NCBI RefSeq assembly: GCF_009765825.1
Contig: NZ_LMUR01000022.1
Span: 755,101 to 819,100, forward strand
From: Granulicella sp. L60
GTDB taxonomy: Bacteria > Acidobacteriota > Terriglobia > Terriglobales > Acidobacteriaceae
Direction: 5' to 3'
DNA length: 64,000 nt
This document shows positions 10,801-19,500 of the stretch, piece after piece (position 1 is the first letter of the stretch; each line of letters begins with the position of its first letter). The notes under the pieces were generated by a model. The model was given only the letters and a program-made list of their open reading frames with translations, did not search any database and was not told the DNA's origin. The translations under genes were made by a program, and so were the position numbers.

Positions 10801-11146
10801 AGTTGTCCTTCTGAAAGGCTTCAAAGCCCGGCTTGTCGACTCTGACGCTATACCCCCCCGGTGGCAGTTGCGGAACAGTATAGGACCCGACATCGGAGCT
10901 GACTACGGTATGGATCGCGTTCGTATCGATCTGGCGAACCATTACAGTTGCTCCGGCCACCGAAGCTCCACTTGCATCGGTTACAGTTCCAGTAATGGAT
11001 CCCGTAATGCCCTGACCGAACAAACTCGGACCCCATAAAAGGGTCAGGATGAATAGCAATCCACAATGAAGAGCGGAGTACCTTCTTCTGCGAGGGTCCG
11101 GAATCTTCGTAAATTCTCTCGGCATCTCCAACAACAAAGCTTTCAT
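7808..11146 (-). CDS. TonB-dependent receptor, Oar-like, with carboxypeptidase-regulatory N-terminal domain
   Basis: A protein of 1112 residues. After an N-terminal hydrophobic signal (ALHCGLLFILTLLWGPSLFG) comes a carboxypeptidase-regulatory-like fold (GITGSITGTVTDASGASVAG, PGGYSVRVDKPGFE), a plug region (GVTNEEVELQRGEG, FKVITQGAAAEF) and a long beta-barrel that ends KFNF with the terminal phenylalanine typical of outer-membrane barrels. I chose the ATG at 11146 because AAAGGAGATGTA precedes it with ideal spacing; the open frame extends further upstream but without a ribosome site. It is the first gene of the leftward glycan locus and presumably imports the oligosaccharides or glycolipid fragments that the downstream enzymes release. 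The divergent gene at 11421 encodes a membrane DNA-binding-like protein. Confidence 0.93.
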   Translation of the reverse strand: MKALLLEMPREFTKIPDPRRRRYSALHCGLLFILTLLWGPSLFGQGITGSITGTVTDASGASVAGATVMVRQIDTNAIHTVVSSDVGSYTVPQLPPGGYSVRVDKPGFEAFQKDNFTLAIDQVAKIDAQLTIGSDQQTVNVTGEDPVIQTETSSVGLVVDSATIQNTPLNGHVSILGLINLVPGVQDVAAQDQVPVRGVTLAFGTNQRNSYGDVGFTLDGVTNEEVELQRGEGEVPPLDALAEFKVITQGAAAEFNQPNQVIIVSASGGNALHGEGLEFNRSRGTGAKPYFFGAASAAPVRPPYQRNEYGGNLSGPIYIPHLYNGKDRSFFFASYEGFHLTQSNPLTSTQPTTAERNGDFSCFLAGGSCATASAPNTVIVNPLTGKPFPGNKINVPFNPVDVQLQNLLLPQSTTQTTGVNTFELVPHTTEVTRFNLRLDHKLSDRDQIRGTWLRAYYGPFADVATQGSGSSLAGGVARDGEHNDIFVAGWTHTFSPTLLLDSYVSYLHLPLYRDAQNYKTDFSAIIPGLGTQLLEGAPSLTITNITAFSEAGSKNLEQTYQGNTAMTKVLPRHTIKAGVSYLYNDSWQDSSQSHGAFTFTGRYSGIAYADFLLGYPNTTANATPHDYVVRFNTSQYGFYIQDDWKPVPKLTINYGIRYDLQRFHDNPYGTESLFVPSIGKVVVFAKAYPAGSNAVYIPDTVLAPAVGLPTSMFAYLGQPTTNIAPRFGFAYQLQPKTVIRGAVGQYYNLLPSSYVDGGFSNLPFVSSLSYTNSTSPTLTMNDPFAANPSVAANPTTIAQHKPITPYTEQYNLALEQQLPDSIDLRIGYVGQRTIHQNNHGGTGNTEPDINYAAPGMTVEQSRRPFQPFSTITDAFDPLYHTTANSLQVGLHKQYRHGLMVNAEYQWIRVLGIENHQDPTKIGDSYGPISSITPQTLEVSYAYELPFGHDKMLLGSVGAFTNKLISGWQLAGLTSFQTGQPFSVTYTAPGSQVYGATGRADRVPGVPIYPSHKTNAEWFNPAAFAAPAPYVFGNSGYDMLRGPNYQNWDMNLEKNTAIGERYKLQLRGEVFNIANHPNFGVPSSAITNPASFGVVSSVVNESRTIEFAAKFNF

Positions 11147-11281
11147 TACATCTCCTTTTGCGCTTGGCCTGAGGTTTCGCACGCATGCGAAAAGAAAGAG
11201 ATCAACCTGCAGTCCTGATGGCTTCGAGTATTGGGTGGCGGCCATCTCGACGGTAGGGGTTTTCCTTGTGACAAACGAATT

Positions 11282-11294
11282 ACCACATTGTGGT
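11282..11294. promoter_or_regulatory. Candidate operator palindrome ACCACA-T-TGTGGT
   Basis: A perfect 13-bp palindrome with 6-bp arms lies in the intergenic region between the divergent TonB receptor gene and the wHTH-like membrane protein gene. Its position fits a binding site for a regulator of either gene. No second copy was noticed near the other genes of the locus, so function is only suggested. Confidence 0.35.
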
Positions 11295-11420
11295 TGAGCT
11301 ATCCCCTTTGGCATCAATACGCATCATCCCGTTTTCTGCGGGTGCACCCACGTGTACGATCGCTGCAGAAGCTTCGGTTCACAGGACGTTCATCGAAGCA
11401 CTTTACACTTTGCCTAAGAA

Positions 11421-12908
11421 GTGAGTTTGAAACCCATCATGCAAACTCTGGAGCCATCACCGAAGATTGTCGCGGGCGGCCTTCCACGTGTGAAAGTGGC
11501 AGGTGCTACCGACGTGGTTGCGCATGCAGATGATCCTCGCTGGCAGCTTGCGCGACGCATCGCCGCGAGCGGCAGCCTGGGACGCTCACGGCTGCTTACT
11601 GATTTTTTGCTCTACATAGTCGATCGCCATATCCGAGATCGCACTGACGAGATCACTGAGCAACAAATTGGAATTCTGGTCTTCGGAAGAGCGGAAGGCT
11701 ACGACGCGAATGACGACAACATCGTTCGCAGCTACGCGAGAAACCTGCGTAAACGAATCGATGAGTACTTTGCGGCCGAAGGGAAAGAGGAATCGCTTCG
11801 ACTGGAGATCCCTCGTGGCGGTTATGCACCGTCATTCTCCACCATAAGATTGGATACGGAGTCATCAACTGGTAACCTGATCGATCCACATCCCATGTCT
11901 CCGCCGATCAGTGAAGCAGATAAAGCGTCAGATGATTCCTCAACGCCGGAGTTCGAAGCACATCTCCAGTCACTGCCTACCATTGTTGAAGCACCCACGC
12001 CTATTCTTATACTTCCTTGGTATAAAGAGCCAGGGGTGGTCCTTCGCAAATATGGAGCGGTTCTTGCGCTCTGTATCGGCATCATCTTAGGGTTAGGTGG
12101 CGCCGTTTTGGGGCCGTTGCCATTCTTGAAGCGCGTCTTTCCGTCGGCATCTGAGTCTGCATCAATTTCTCTGTGGTCTCAGATATTCAGCAGCGATCGA
12201 GATACCTTCATTGTGCCTTCGGATGACGGGCTGATTATCATGCAACGACTTACCGCGCGCCCGGTTCCTCTCTCTAGCTACGTCAATGGAAGTTATCGAA
12301 CAAATATTAAAATGGATGGGGATTCGGGTGCTCCCGAGATCCTCAAGCTCGGGGGGCGACGCTATACCAGCGTAGTCGACCTGGCTTTTGTTGCTCACAT
12401 GGCTCAACTGGATGAGGTTGTACCCGGCCGCATGGTGATCCGATATGCGCGTGATCTGCGCATGGACGACCTTAGAACTGGAAATGCTGTTCTGATCGGT
12501 TCCACTGAAGCCAATCCCTGGATTGAACTTTTTCAGGCCCATATGGACTTTCGTTTCAGTATCAATCCTGGCTCTGACAAACCGTCCGGGATACTCAACT
12601 CACACCCACAGGTTGGGGAGAATGCACTGTATAGCGCTTCGGATCAAGATCATACGTATGGTCTCATTGCTTATGTGCCAAACCTCACTTCTACAGGGCA
12701 CGTCTTGATCGTGGGTGGGCTAAACACTGCCGGCACCGAAGCAGCGACTACGTTCCTGCTCACCCCATCGCTGATGATGCCGACGCTCCAACGTGCAAAG
12801 ATGGCTCATGGCGGCCTTCAACCATTCGAAGTACTTGTGGGCGCTGCCAATGTTGCTACAAATGCATCGGCTCCGCAGTTAATTTTGGAACGAATAGGCC
12901 CTTCCTAG
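11421..12908 (+). CDS. Membrane-anchored protein with N-terminal wHTH-like DNA-binding-type domain
   Basis: A 495-residue protein. Residues about 35-135 hold a conserved domain (RSRLLTDFLLYIVDRH, IGILVFGRAEGYDANDDNIV, RSYARNLRKRIDEYF, LEIPRGGYAPSF) that I recognise from the start of many acidobacterial regulatory proteins, where it resembles a winged helix. A single membrane segment (GAVLALCIGIILGLGGAVLG) follows near residue 215. The remaining C-terminal domain of about 280 residues, probably periplasmic, has no motif I can name. The layout is CadC-like: cytoplasmic DNA-binding part, one TM helix, external sensor. It is divergent from the receptor gene of the glycan locus, so it may sense its substrate. 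The start is uncertain: GTG at 11421 or ATG at 11439, both with weak ribosome sites. Confidence 0.7.
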   Translation: MSLKPIMQTLEPSPKIVAGGLPRVKVAGATDVVAHADDPRWQLARRIAASGSLGRSRLLTDFLLYIVDRHIRDRTDEITEQQIGILVFGRAEGYDANDDNIVRSYARNLRKRIDEYFAAEGKEESLRLEIPRGGYAPSFSTIRLDTESSTGNLIDPHPMSPPISEADKASDDSSTPEFEAHLQSLPTIVEAPTPILILPWYKEPGVVLRKYGAVLALCIGIILGLGGAVLGPLPFLKRVFPSASESASISLWSQIFSSDRDTFIVPSDDGLIIMQRLTARPVPLSSYVNGSYRTNIKMDGDSGAPEILKLGGRRYTSVVDLAFVAHMAQLDEVVPGRMVIRYARDLRMDDLRTGNAVLIGSTEANPWIELFQAHMDFRFSINPGSDKPSGILNSHPQVGENALYSASDQDHTYGLIAYVPNLTSTGHVLIVGGLNTAGTEAATTFLLTPSLMMPTLQRAKMAHGGLQPFEVLVGAANVATNASAPQLILERIGPS

Positions 12909-13134
12909 GGGCGTTCATGGCAGCCGATACTCGAGCGGGTAGGGAAGTCCCGTACATGGGGCTCGTCTATAGGTAGAAGCGGGCGCACCTTCATAATCGA
13001 ATGACTGCTCGGAGCTTAGAAATAAGTCATCGGCGCCGGTGCGGGAAGAATGAATCATCAATTGAAATGGTTCAACATATGCTTGAACTGCGGTATGATC
13101 GGTTTCCAGAAAGTCAGCAATTCGGACGATTGCT

Positions 13135-14253
13135 ATGCTTGGCCGGAAGCGGACAATTCGGAGTAAGCAACGCGATACATGCCAAACCGCTTACGTAAAG
13201 CAGTACGAGGCGTCTCCGGACTTTACCTTTCCCGAAGAGTTCGATCTGTCCGCGCACAATATCCTACTTTCGGAGTCTATCCGAACCGGTAACGTCACCA
13301 CTGTTCTCCTCTACTGGATCTCGAAGGCGAGATCCCAGGCTCAGGAACCAGTCGTCGCTAAGATACTTGGCCTCAGAAATGGGCAGGTTGTCGGCGAGGT
13401 CATACAGGTTTTAGCTCCCAGGATGCCGAAGTGGACAGAAAATCCTGCGAAATGGGGAAATTGGATCGTCGGGACAGCTGCACTCTTTGGCGCTTTGACG
13501 GTCATTCGGGATAACTTTACTGAGCTTTTCGCGCGGCCAAATGTCATCATCTTCGCCGCCAACTCCACGGTGAAGAACTTCCATGTTGGAGATACTCTTG
13601 ATATCCCACTCGTTGTCCGCAATCAGGCGCGGCTCGGCCAAGTTGAAGTTAGCCTCAAAGACGTACACCTTCAGCCTTCAGACGGAAGTGGTTCATCGAA
13701 TACGCTTAAATTCGATATCTCTCAGGTGCCGCAGCTACAAGCTGGCCAAAACGCCGATCTTCACGTTATTGGTATGTCGCCTCCTCTGCGTAGTGTGAAG
13801 CCGCAAAGCTATTCCATCGAGGTGCAGGCGGAGGCGAAGGAAGGGCTCCTGATGCCTGCCAGAAAGCCTGACTATCGTCCATTCACCATCACAATCTGGC
13901 CGGACCAGAGCACAGACATTCAGGCAAAAAAGATTAGTCCTACCGTCGCTCGAATAGAGATGGCATTAACCACTGGTGTAGGTGCCTCGAGCGGACTTCA
14001 CGGTCAGCTTATCTTCACCTCGGCGATTCCGCCAGAAAACGGTGGAATCGCCTTGATGTCCGGTGCGACCTCTATTGGCGTACCTATGGTAGTGACAGGT
14101 TCAGCTGGCTCTGTTGCGAAGATTCAATTTCAGACTGGCCCCATTCAACCTTTTCATAGATATCTTTACGCGGTTCAGATAGCATTTCCCCATCCTCTTA
14201 CGGCAGCAGAGTGGAGCTCCCTTTGCTCTTCGATGAAGGTGGTATTTGGGTGA
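13135..14253 (+). CDS. Hypothetical one-TM protein with C-terminal Ig-like region
   Basis: I do not recognise this protein. About 372 residues: an N-terminal cytoplasmic part of about 110 residues, one hydrophobic segment (WGNWIVGTAALFGALTVI) near residue 110-127, then beta-rich sequence with HVGDTLDIPLVVRNQARLGQ that looks like an Ig-like or CARDB fold. The start is unclear: the frame is open from 13099, no good ribosome site precedes 13135, and a short overlapping frame at 13001-13198 ending near here may be the displaced N-terminus of the same gene. The TGA at 14251 ends it, and the same frame continues open behind the stop to 14589, so the gene may itself be a fragment. It lies beside a broken OmpA gene. 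Confidence 0.5.
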   Translation: MLGRKRTIRSKQRDTCQTAYVKQYEASPDFTFPEEFDLSAHNILLSESIRTGNVTTVLLYWISKARSQAQEPVVAKILGLRNGQVVGEVIQVLAPRMPKWTENPAKWGNWIVGTAALFGALTVIRDNFTELFARPNVIIFAANSTVKNFHVGDTLDIPLVVRNQARLGQVEVSLKDVHLQPSDGSGSSNTLKFDISQVPQLQAGQNADLHVIGMSPPLRSVKPQSYSIEVQAEAKEGLLMPARKPDYRPFTITIWPDQSTDIQAKKISPTVARIEMALTTGVGASSGLHGQLIFTSAIPPENGGIALMSGATSIGVPMVVTGSAGSVAKIQFQTGPIQPFHRYLYAVQIAFPHPLTAAEWSSLCSSMKVVFG

Positions 14254-14277
14254 ATCGCGCTCTCCAAATCTTGGCTT

Positions 14278-15067
14278 TTGTACTATCGACTTGAACATCT
14301 TCCACGAGAAGCGACGCTCACTCTGACCTGTTCCCAGCTCGGTTATAACCCCAATCCCACAAAAGGTATTGTCAAGTTCAAAGGAGGGTTGGCCACATGG
14401 AATACGCGTCTTTTTAAGGATAACGGTGACGCTGCTTATCTGAAAGCGGCAGCTGCTCAAATCTCTTCCCTGAACGGCTCCGCTCGCATCCGTGAAGCCA
14501 AGTTTGTAGCTGACAATGCGGACGCAGAGAGCAGGAAGACGATTGGTATGGAGATCCAGAAGATGTCTAATGGAGCCAAGCTTGGCTGAGGTTGCGGCGG
14601 TCTTCAATTATGGAACTTCTGAACCTGATCAGATGCGTGAAAAGCTGAGGGTCCAGCTGGATGCAGTGCTCGCAACCGATGAAAGCTCGCGTGGCCTCAT
14701 CGCCAACATAAGCGATGTGCAGTTCGACACTGGGAGATATACATTGAAACCGGCCGCGCAGGTCAGTCTCACGAAAGTGGCGAACATCCTGCAAGAGTAT
14801 CCGGGTTTGAAGGTGCAGATCGAAGGCCATGCGGACTTGATCGGTGGTGATAAATACAACGATACGCTCAGTGAAAAACGAGCTAACGCCGTTCACGATT
14901 TCCTTCTAGCGAATGGCGTTCCAGCGGCGAATGTAACCACAGTCGAATACGGTAAGAGCAGTCCTATTGCGGATAACCAAACGGCCTCAGGACGACAGCA
15001 AAGACGGCATGTGGCACTGGTCGTGTCAGGCGATGTGATCGGCAGTCAGCCGAACAAGCCTGAATAA
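14278..15067 (+). pseudogene. Broken OmpA-family (peptidoglycan-binding) protein gene
   Basis: The OmpA C-terminal domain is clear in the frame ending at 15067: NISDVQFDTGRYTLKPAAQV, LKVQIEGHADLIGGDKYN, LSEKRANAVHDFLLANGV, GRQQRRHVALVVSG. This domain normally binds peptidoglycan at the outer membrane. Upstream of it the related helical part (14278-14589) lies in another frame, so a frameshift near 14560-14590 separates them, and no signal peptide precedes either piece. An ATG at 14570 could start a 165-residue cytoplasmic remnant, which would have no access to peptidoglycan. The intact relatives I know in acidobacteria are much longer, with a signal peptide and an alpha-helical linker. I read this as a decaying copy. 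Confidence 0.65.
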
Positions 15068-15180
15068 GTGAGGACGACAGTCACGTAGTTGTTATGAGAA
15101 CCACACTAGAAAGACCATCCTGCCAATAGAGGTGGACGATAACACCGTCGCTTTACAGTAAGTCGAGGGGAAGATAGCTC

Positions 15181-16518
15181 ATGGATGTGAAGAAGAAATT
15201 GTGGGTCGTGGTGTGCTTGACGCTCTGGTGCGCAACAGCGAGTTCGAGATCACAGGACGTTCCTGAGCTGGTAAAGCATCAGATGCCTGAGTTGATCTCC
15301 GCATATAAGGAGTTACACGAGAACCCGGAGCTCTCACACTTCGAGGTGAAGACCTCCGCTTGGCTTGCAGGTCAGTTGCGGTCCGCGGGGTACACAGTTA
15401 CCGAGAACGTGGGCAGATACAACGATGGATCTCAGGCATACGGCGTAGTTGGCGTCATGAAGAACGGCAAGGGTAAGACTCTCCTGCTTCGCACAGATAT
15501 GGATGCTCTGCCAGTTATAGAGAAGACTGACCTGCCTTACGCGAGCAAAGTCCGAACGAAAAATGCCGCTGGTCAGGAGGTGGGCGTGATGCATGCGTGC
15601 GGGCACGATGTTCACCTGACCACCATGGTTGGGGTCGCGAGAGTGATGGCTGTAGAGAAAACAAAGTGGCATGGAACCCTGATCTTGATTGGGCAACCCA
15701 GCGAGGAACTCGCCGAGGGAGCGCAGGCCATGCTTTTGGACGATCTATATCAACGTTTTGGCAGACCAGACGTTGCGCTTGCGCTGCACGATAATGCCTC
15801 CCTTGCGGCAGGAATGGTGGGCATCACAAGTGGACCAGCGATGGCTAGCTCCACAACGGTTTTTGTAACGATGAGAGGCGTTGGCGGACACGGTGCAATG
15901 CCTGCGTCGACGAAAGATCCTGTTGTGATGGCGGCGGAGTTTGTTACGGCAGTGCAGACGATTGTGAGTAGACAGACACTCCCGACGCACCCGGCGGTGG
16001 TGACGGTAGGCACGATTCACGGTGGGACACAGAGCAACATTATTCCTGATGAGGTAAAGATGGGGTTGTCGGTGCGAGCACTTGACGAAACAACTCGCAA
16101 AAATGTCCTGGAGGATATACAACGCACTGCGGATGGGGTTGCCCTGATTGCCGGCGTCCCGGCTGAACGAAAGCCTCAGGTCGAAGTGGCGCATTTCACA
16201 TCGCCAATCTACAACGATCCGATGCTCACCGCACGCGTGCGCCATGTGCTCACTGATGCCCTGGGAGCGGACAATGTCCTTGATCTCGAGCCAGTGATGG
16301 TGAGTGAAGATTTCGGGCTCTTCGGTTTGCCAGACCATGCGATCCCGACAGTACTCTTCTGGCTGGGTGCGGTCGACCCGGTGAAGGTTGCAGCAAGTGT
16401 GACCAGCGGCGTACCTCTACCATCCCTTCACTCTAGTATGTTTGCACCACTACCGGAACTGACGTTGAGTACCGGAGTAACGGCGATGAGCGATGCAGCT
16501 CTTGATCTATTGAAGTAG
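15181..16518 (+). CDS. M20D family amidohydrolase (hippurate hydrolase / N-acyl-amino-acid hydrolase type), secreted
   Basis: A 445-residue protein with a Sec signal (KKKLWVVVCLTLWCATASSR). It contains the M20D zinc-site blocks: HENPELSHFEVKTSAW, LRTDMDALPV, GVMHACGHDVHLTTMVG with metal ligands, GQPSEELAEGA with the catalytic glutamates, and the dimerisation-domain segment GVGGHGAMPA. Family members cleave N-acyl-amino acids or amino-acid amides, releasing the free amino acid. GAGGGG lies about 10 nt before the ATG at 15181. It stands convergent to the receptor gene at 16552 and borders the D-amino-acid cluster, but its upstream region lacks the palindrome shared by that cluster, so membership is uncertain. 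Confidence 0.9.
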   Translation: MDVKKKLWVVVCLTLWCATASSRSQDVPELVKHQMPELISAYKELHENPELSHFEVKTSAWLAGQLRSAGYTVTENVGRYNDGSQAYGVVGVMKNGKGKTLLLRTDMDALPVIEKTDLPYASKVRTKNAAGQEVGVMHACGHDVHLTTMVGVARVMAVEKTKWHGTLILIGQPSEELAEGAQAMLLDDLYQRFGRPDVALALHDNASLAAGMVGITSGPAMASSTTVFVTMRGVGGHGAMPASTKDPVVMAAEFVTAVQTIVSRQTLPTHPAVVTVGTIHGGTQSNIIPDEVKMGLSVRALDETTRKNVLEDIQRTADGVALIAGVPAERKPQVEVAHFTSPIYNDPMLTARVRHVLTDALGADNVLDLEPVMVSEDFGLFGLPDHAIPTVLFWLGAVDPVKVAASVTSGVPLPSLHSSMFAPLPELTLSTGVTAMSDAALDLLK

Positions 16519-16551
16519 ATCTATACAAAATTCGGGAGACTGAGATTTCGA

Positions 16552-19500
16552 TTAGAAGTCGAAGCGCAGCCCAACCTCGCCTTCTCGACCAGGCAATGTC
16601 TGTGTAGTAGTAGGAGGCTGGCTGTTATCTGGTAAGGTTTCATACTGCGTGATGCCTGCGGTATTTGCGTTGTTGAAGAGGTTGAACATCTCAAAGTAGA
16701 GGTTTAGCCGCTTAGCATCTTTGATTTGAAAGATCTTTGATACTCGCGTATCCATGTTGATGTAGACGGGAGCTCGGTTGGAGTTGCGGATGAAGTTCAG
16801 GTCACGTCCGCCGTACAAACCGTCTCCATCCACATCAGGCGGATTGTTGGAGGCGAGCGTGTAAGCAAATCCCGATTGGGCTCTGAAGATTCCGCTCAGT
16901 TGGAAACCCAGCGGCATATCCCAGATACCGTGGGCCAGCACGGTTTGTGGAATGGAAAGATCAGAAGGACCATAGTCAAGATCTGGCCCGTTGTAATGAG
17001 CCTGAACCTTTGGGATATAGTTGCCGTTGCTGGCGATGAAAGCGTGCTGAGCATTATTAGCGCCGGTGACCGGATCGGTATAGTTTGGTACTGGTCCAAC
17101 GTAGCTATCTGTAGGAACACCAATGTATGTCGCGCCGCCGGTGGTCTGAGCACTAGAGTTCAGGCTTGAGTTGAGAGCGTTATCCCACTCCTTTGCATAG
17201 GTGTATGCAATGGAGCCTTGGAAGTGGCGTGACATGCGCTTCGCTAGCTCTAACGTTAGGCCATCGAAAAAACCACCTAACCACGGTCCATAGCCAAGTA
17301 CGCGCTCAGTACCATTTGTGTAAGTGGTGGAATTCCCAACCTCACGTGATTCGAAGGTGAGATTTGTAACACGGACGCCGAGAATGTGATTGATGTTGCG
17401 ATGGTAGTAGTCTGCCGTCAAGGTCATCGTCGGAGTGAGTTCCTGCTGGATGCCAAAGTGAATCGCAGTTGTGTAGGGAGTTTTGAAGGCCGGGTCTACT
17501 GTAACTGGAACGGTATATTGCGCGAACGCATCGTGGATGGATAGGTTGCCGAACGGATCCCAGGTAAAGTAACCGGGTTGCTGGTTGATCGCGGCATCAG
17601 CTACGGCGAGAAACGCATCGGGGGACAATCCGCTGGCTGTCTGCACATTACTTTCGTTGACGACTGCATTTTGCGCAACACCTGTGGCGTTGTTGAGGTG
17701 GTCTATTCCATAAAGAGGTACGCCGGGAGCACAGGTCAGTTTTGCAGCGGCGATCTGCGCGTCGGTCATACTATTGGCAACGCAAGGTACGTTATCACCG
17801 AGACCGTTGAAGTAGCTTGTAATCGTGCTCGGATTTCCGTAGAAGAGGCGAGGGAAAGACATGTACTTCTCGCTGATTACGGTAGCACCGCCGAACTGTG
17901 GAACATCCCTTGCAATGCCCAGGCGGAAGTGATCGTAGAAGATTCCATAGCTGGCATGAACGACCGTCTTGGGGAGCACCTGCCAGGCAATCCCTATGCG
18001 AGGGGAAACGTTACCAGTATTGGGAAATCTTGAGTCGTAATCCCATCGTAATCCAAGGTTCAACGTGATGTTGCCTTTGATCTTCCAGTCGTCCTGGGCG
18101 AAGAGACCGTCATAGGCGTTACGGAGACGAATTTGATTCTGTGCTGTTGTACCTCCCTGTTCAGTCAGGTAGTAAACGCCGGAGTTTGTAGAACCATATT
18201 GAGCGAGATCCGATTCTGTGCTGAATAATTGATTGAAGAGTGAATTAGATTCAGTGCCGTCAACATGCGTGTGTTGGTAGTCCCATCCAATCTTTGGATC
18301 ATGATTGCCGATGTGCTTCGTGAGGTTGGAGCCAAAAGATATATAGTCCTGAGAGATTTGCAACGGCGTAAATCCAGCTCCATACGAAACTTGACCCTGA
18401 TCACCAAACAGATCTCCAGTATCGAGCCCGGAAAAGAGGTTGTCCAGAGTGTTAGATATGCCTGCCTGTGGGTGAGAGGCGCTTGTGAGACTAGGCTCTC
18501 CGCGAAACTGTGCGTAGGAGGTGATTAGGAAGGGATTGCTCTGTGAGCCGAAAAGCCAAGCATCGGAGCCGCCAATCATGAGATAACGTTGGCCGATGTT
18601 GCTGCGTGTTGATGGCAGGCTGGTTGTGAGTGAGAGCGGAAGGTAATCGCTGATGTGATTGTTGGTGTAGTTTACCTGCTCACTTATCTGATGACGCCCA
18701 AACTGTTCATCAAGGCGAACTCTGAAACGGGTGTCATCTGTCATCGAATGCTTATCGTAAGTCGCTTCCGCCACTTGAAGGCTAGGGGGAAGACCTGCGG
18801 GATAGACGAAGTTCAGTTGACGGGACTCCATGATGCGCTCTGCCGAGGCGAAGGCAAATATCTTGCCTCTAAGGAGAGGGCCACCGATCTGTGCCGCTGG
18901 GTCCCAACGAAGCAGAAAGGGCGGTTTGGACAAGGAGTTGTCGGAGGAATCGAAGACAGAGTTGCGATGAAAGAAGGATATAAGTCCGTGGACGTCGTTT
19001 GTTCCGCTGCGGCTGACGACGTTGATGACACCTCCCGAGGAGTGGCCAAATTCAGCCTTATATGACGAGGTAATCACTTGAAACTCGAGGATCGCGTCCT
19101 GATTGAACTGAGCGGCCGCGCCACCGTTCAGGTAGTCGTTGTTGGGCATGCCGTCGATGAGGAAGTCAGCATTGCCGCCGCGCTCGCCGAGAATAGGAGT
19201 AGCCGCATCGCTTCCGGTGTTGGCCTGACGGTTGATTGCGACGCCCGGCACCAATTGCATAAGATCTAGGTAATTTCGGCCGTTGATCGGCATATCTTCG
19301 ATTTGACGCGGTGTAATGGTGGCTCCGGTCGAGGAGGTGGTGGTCTCAAGCATGGGGGCAGCTGAGGTCACAGTCATCTCCGTGGTGGCTGTGGCGACTG
19401 TCATTGTGATCGTTGGGGTAAGAGGTTGGTTGACCAGCAATTCAGCCTTCTTAATTTCCTGAGTCGCAAAGCCTGGTGAGCTTACCTTGATGGTGTAAAA

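Noticed and set aside
15068..15180. Regulon palindrome before the M20D gene
   Set aside because: Only loose matches such as AGTTGTTATGAGAAC occur, without the arm sequence or spacing.
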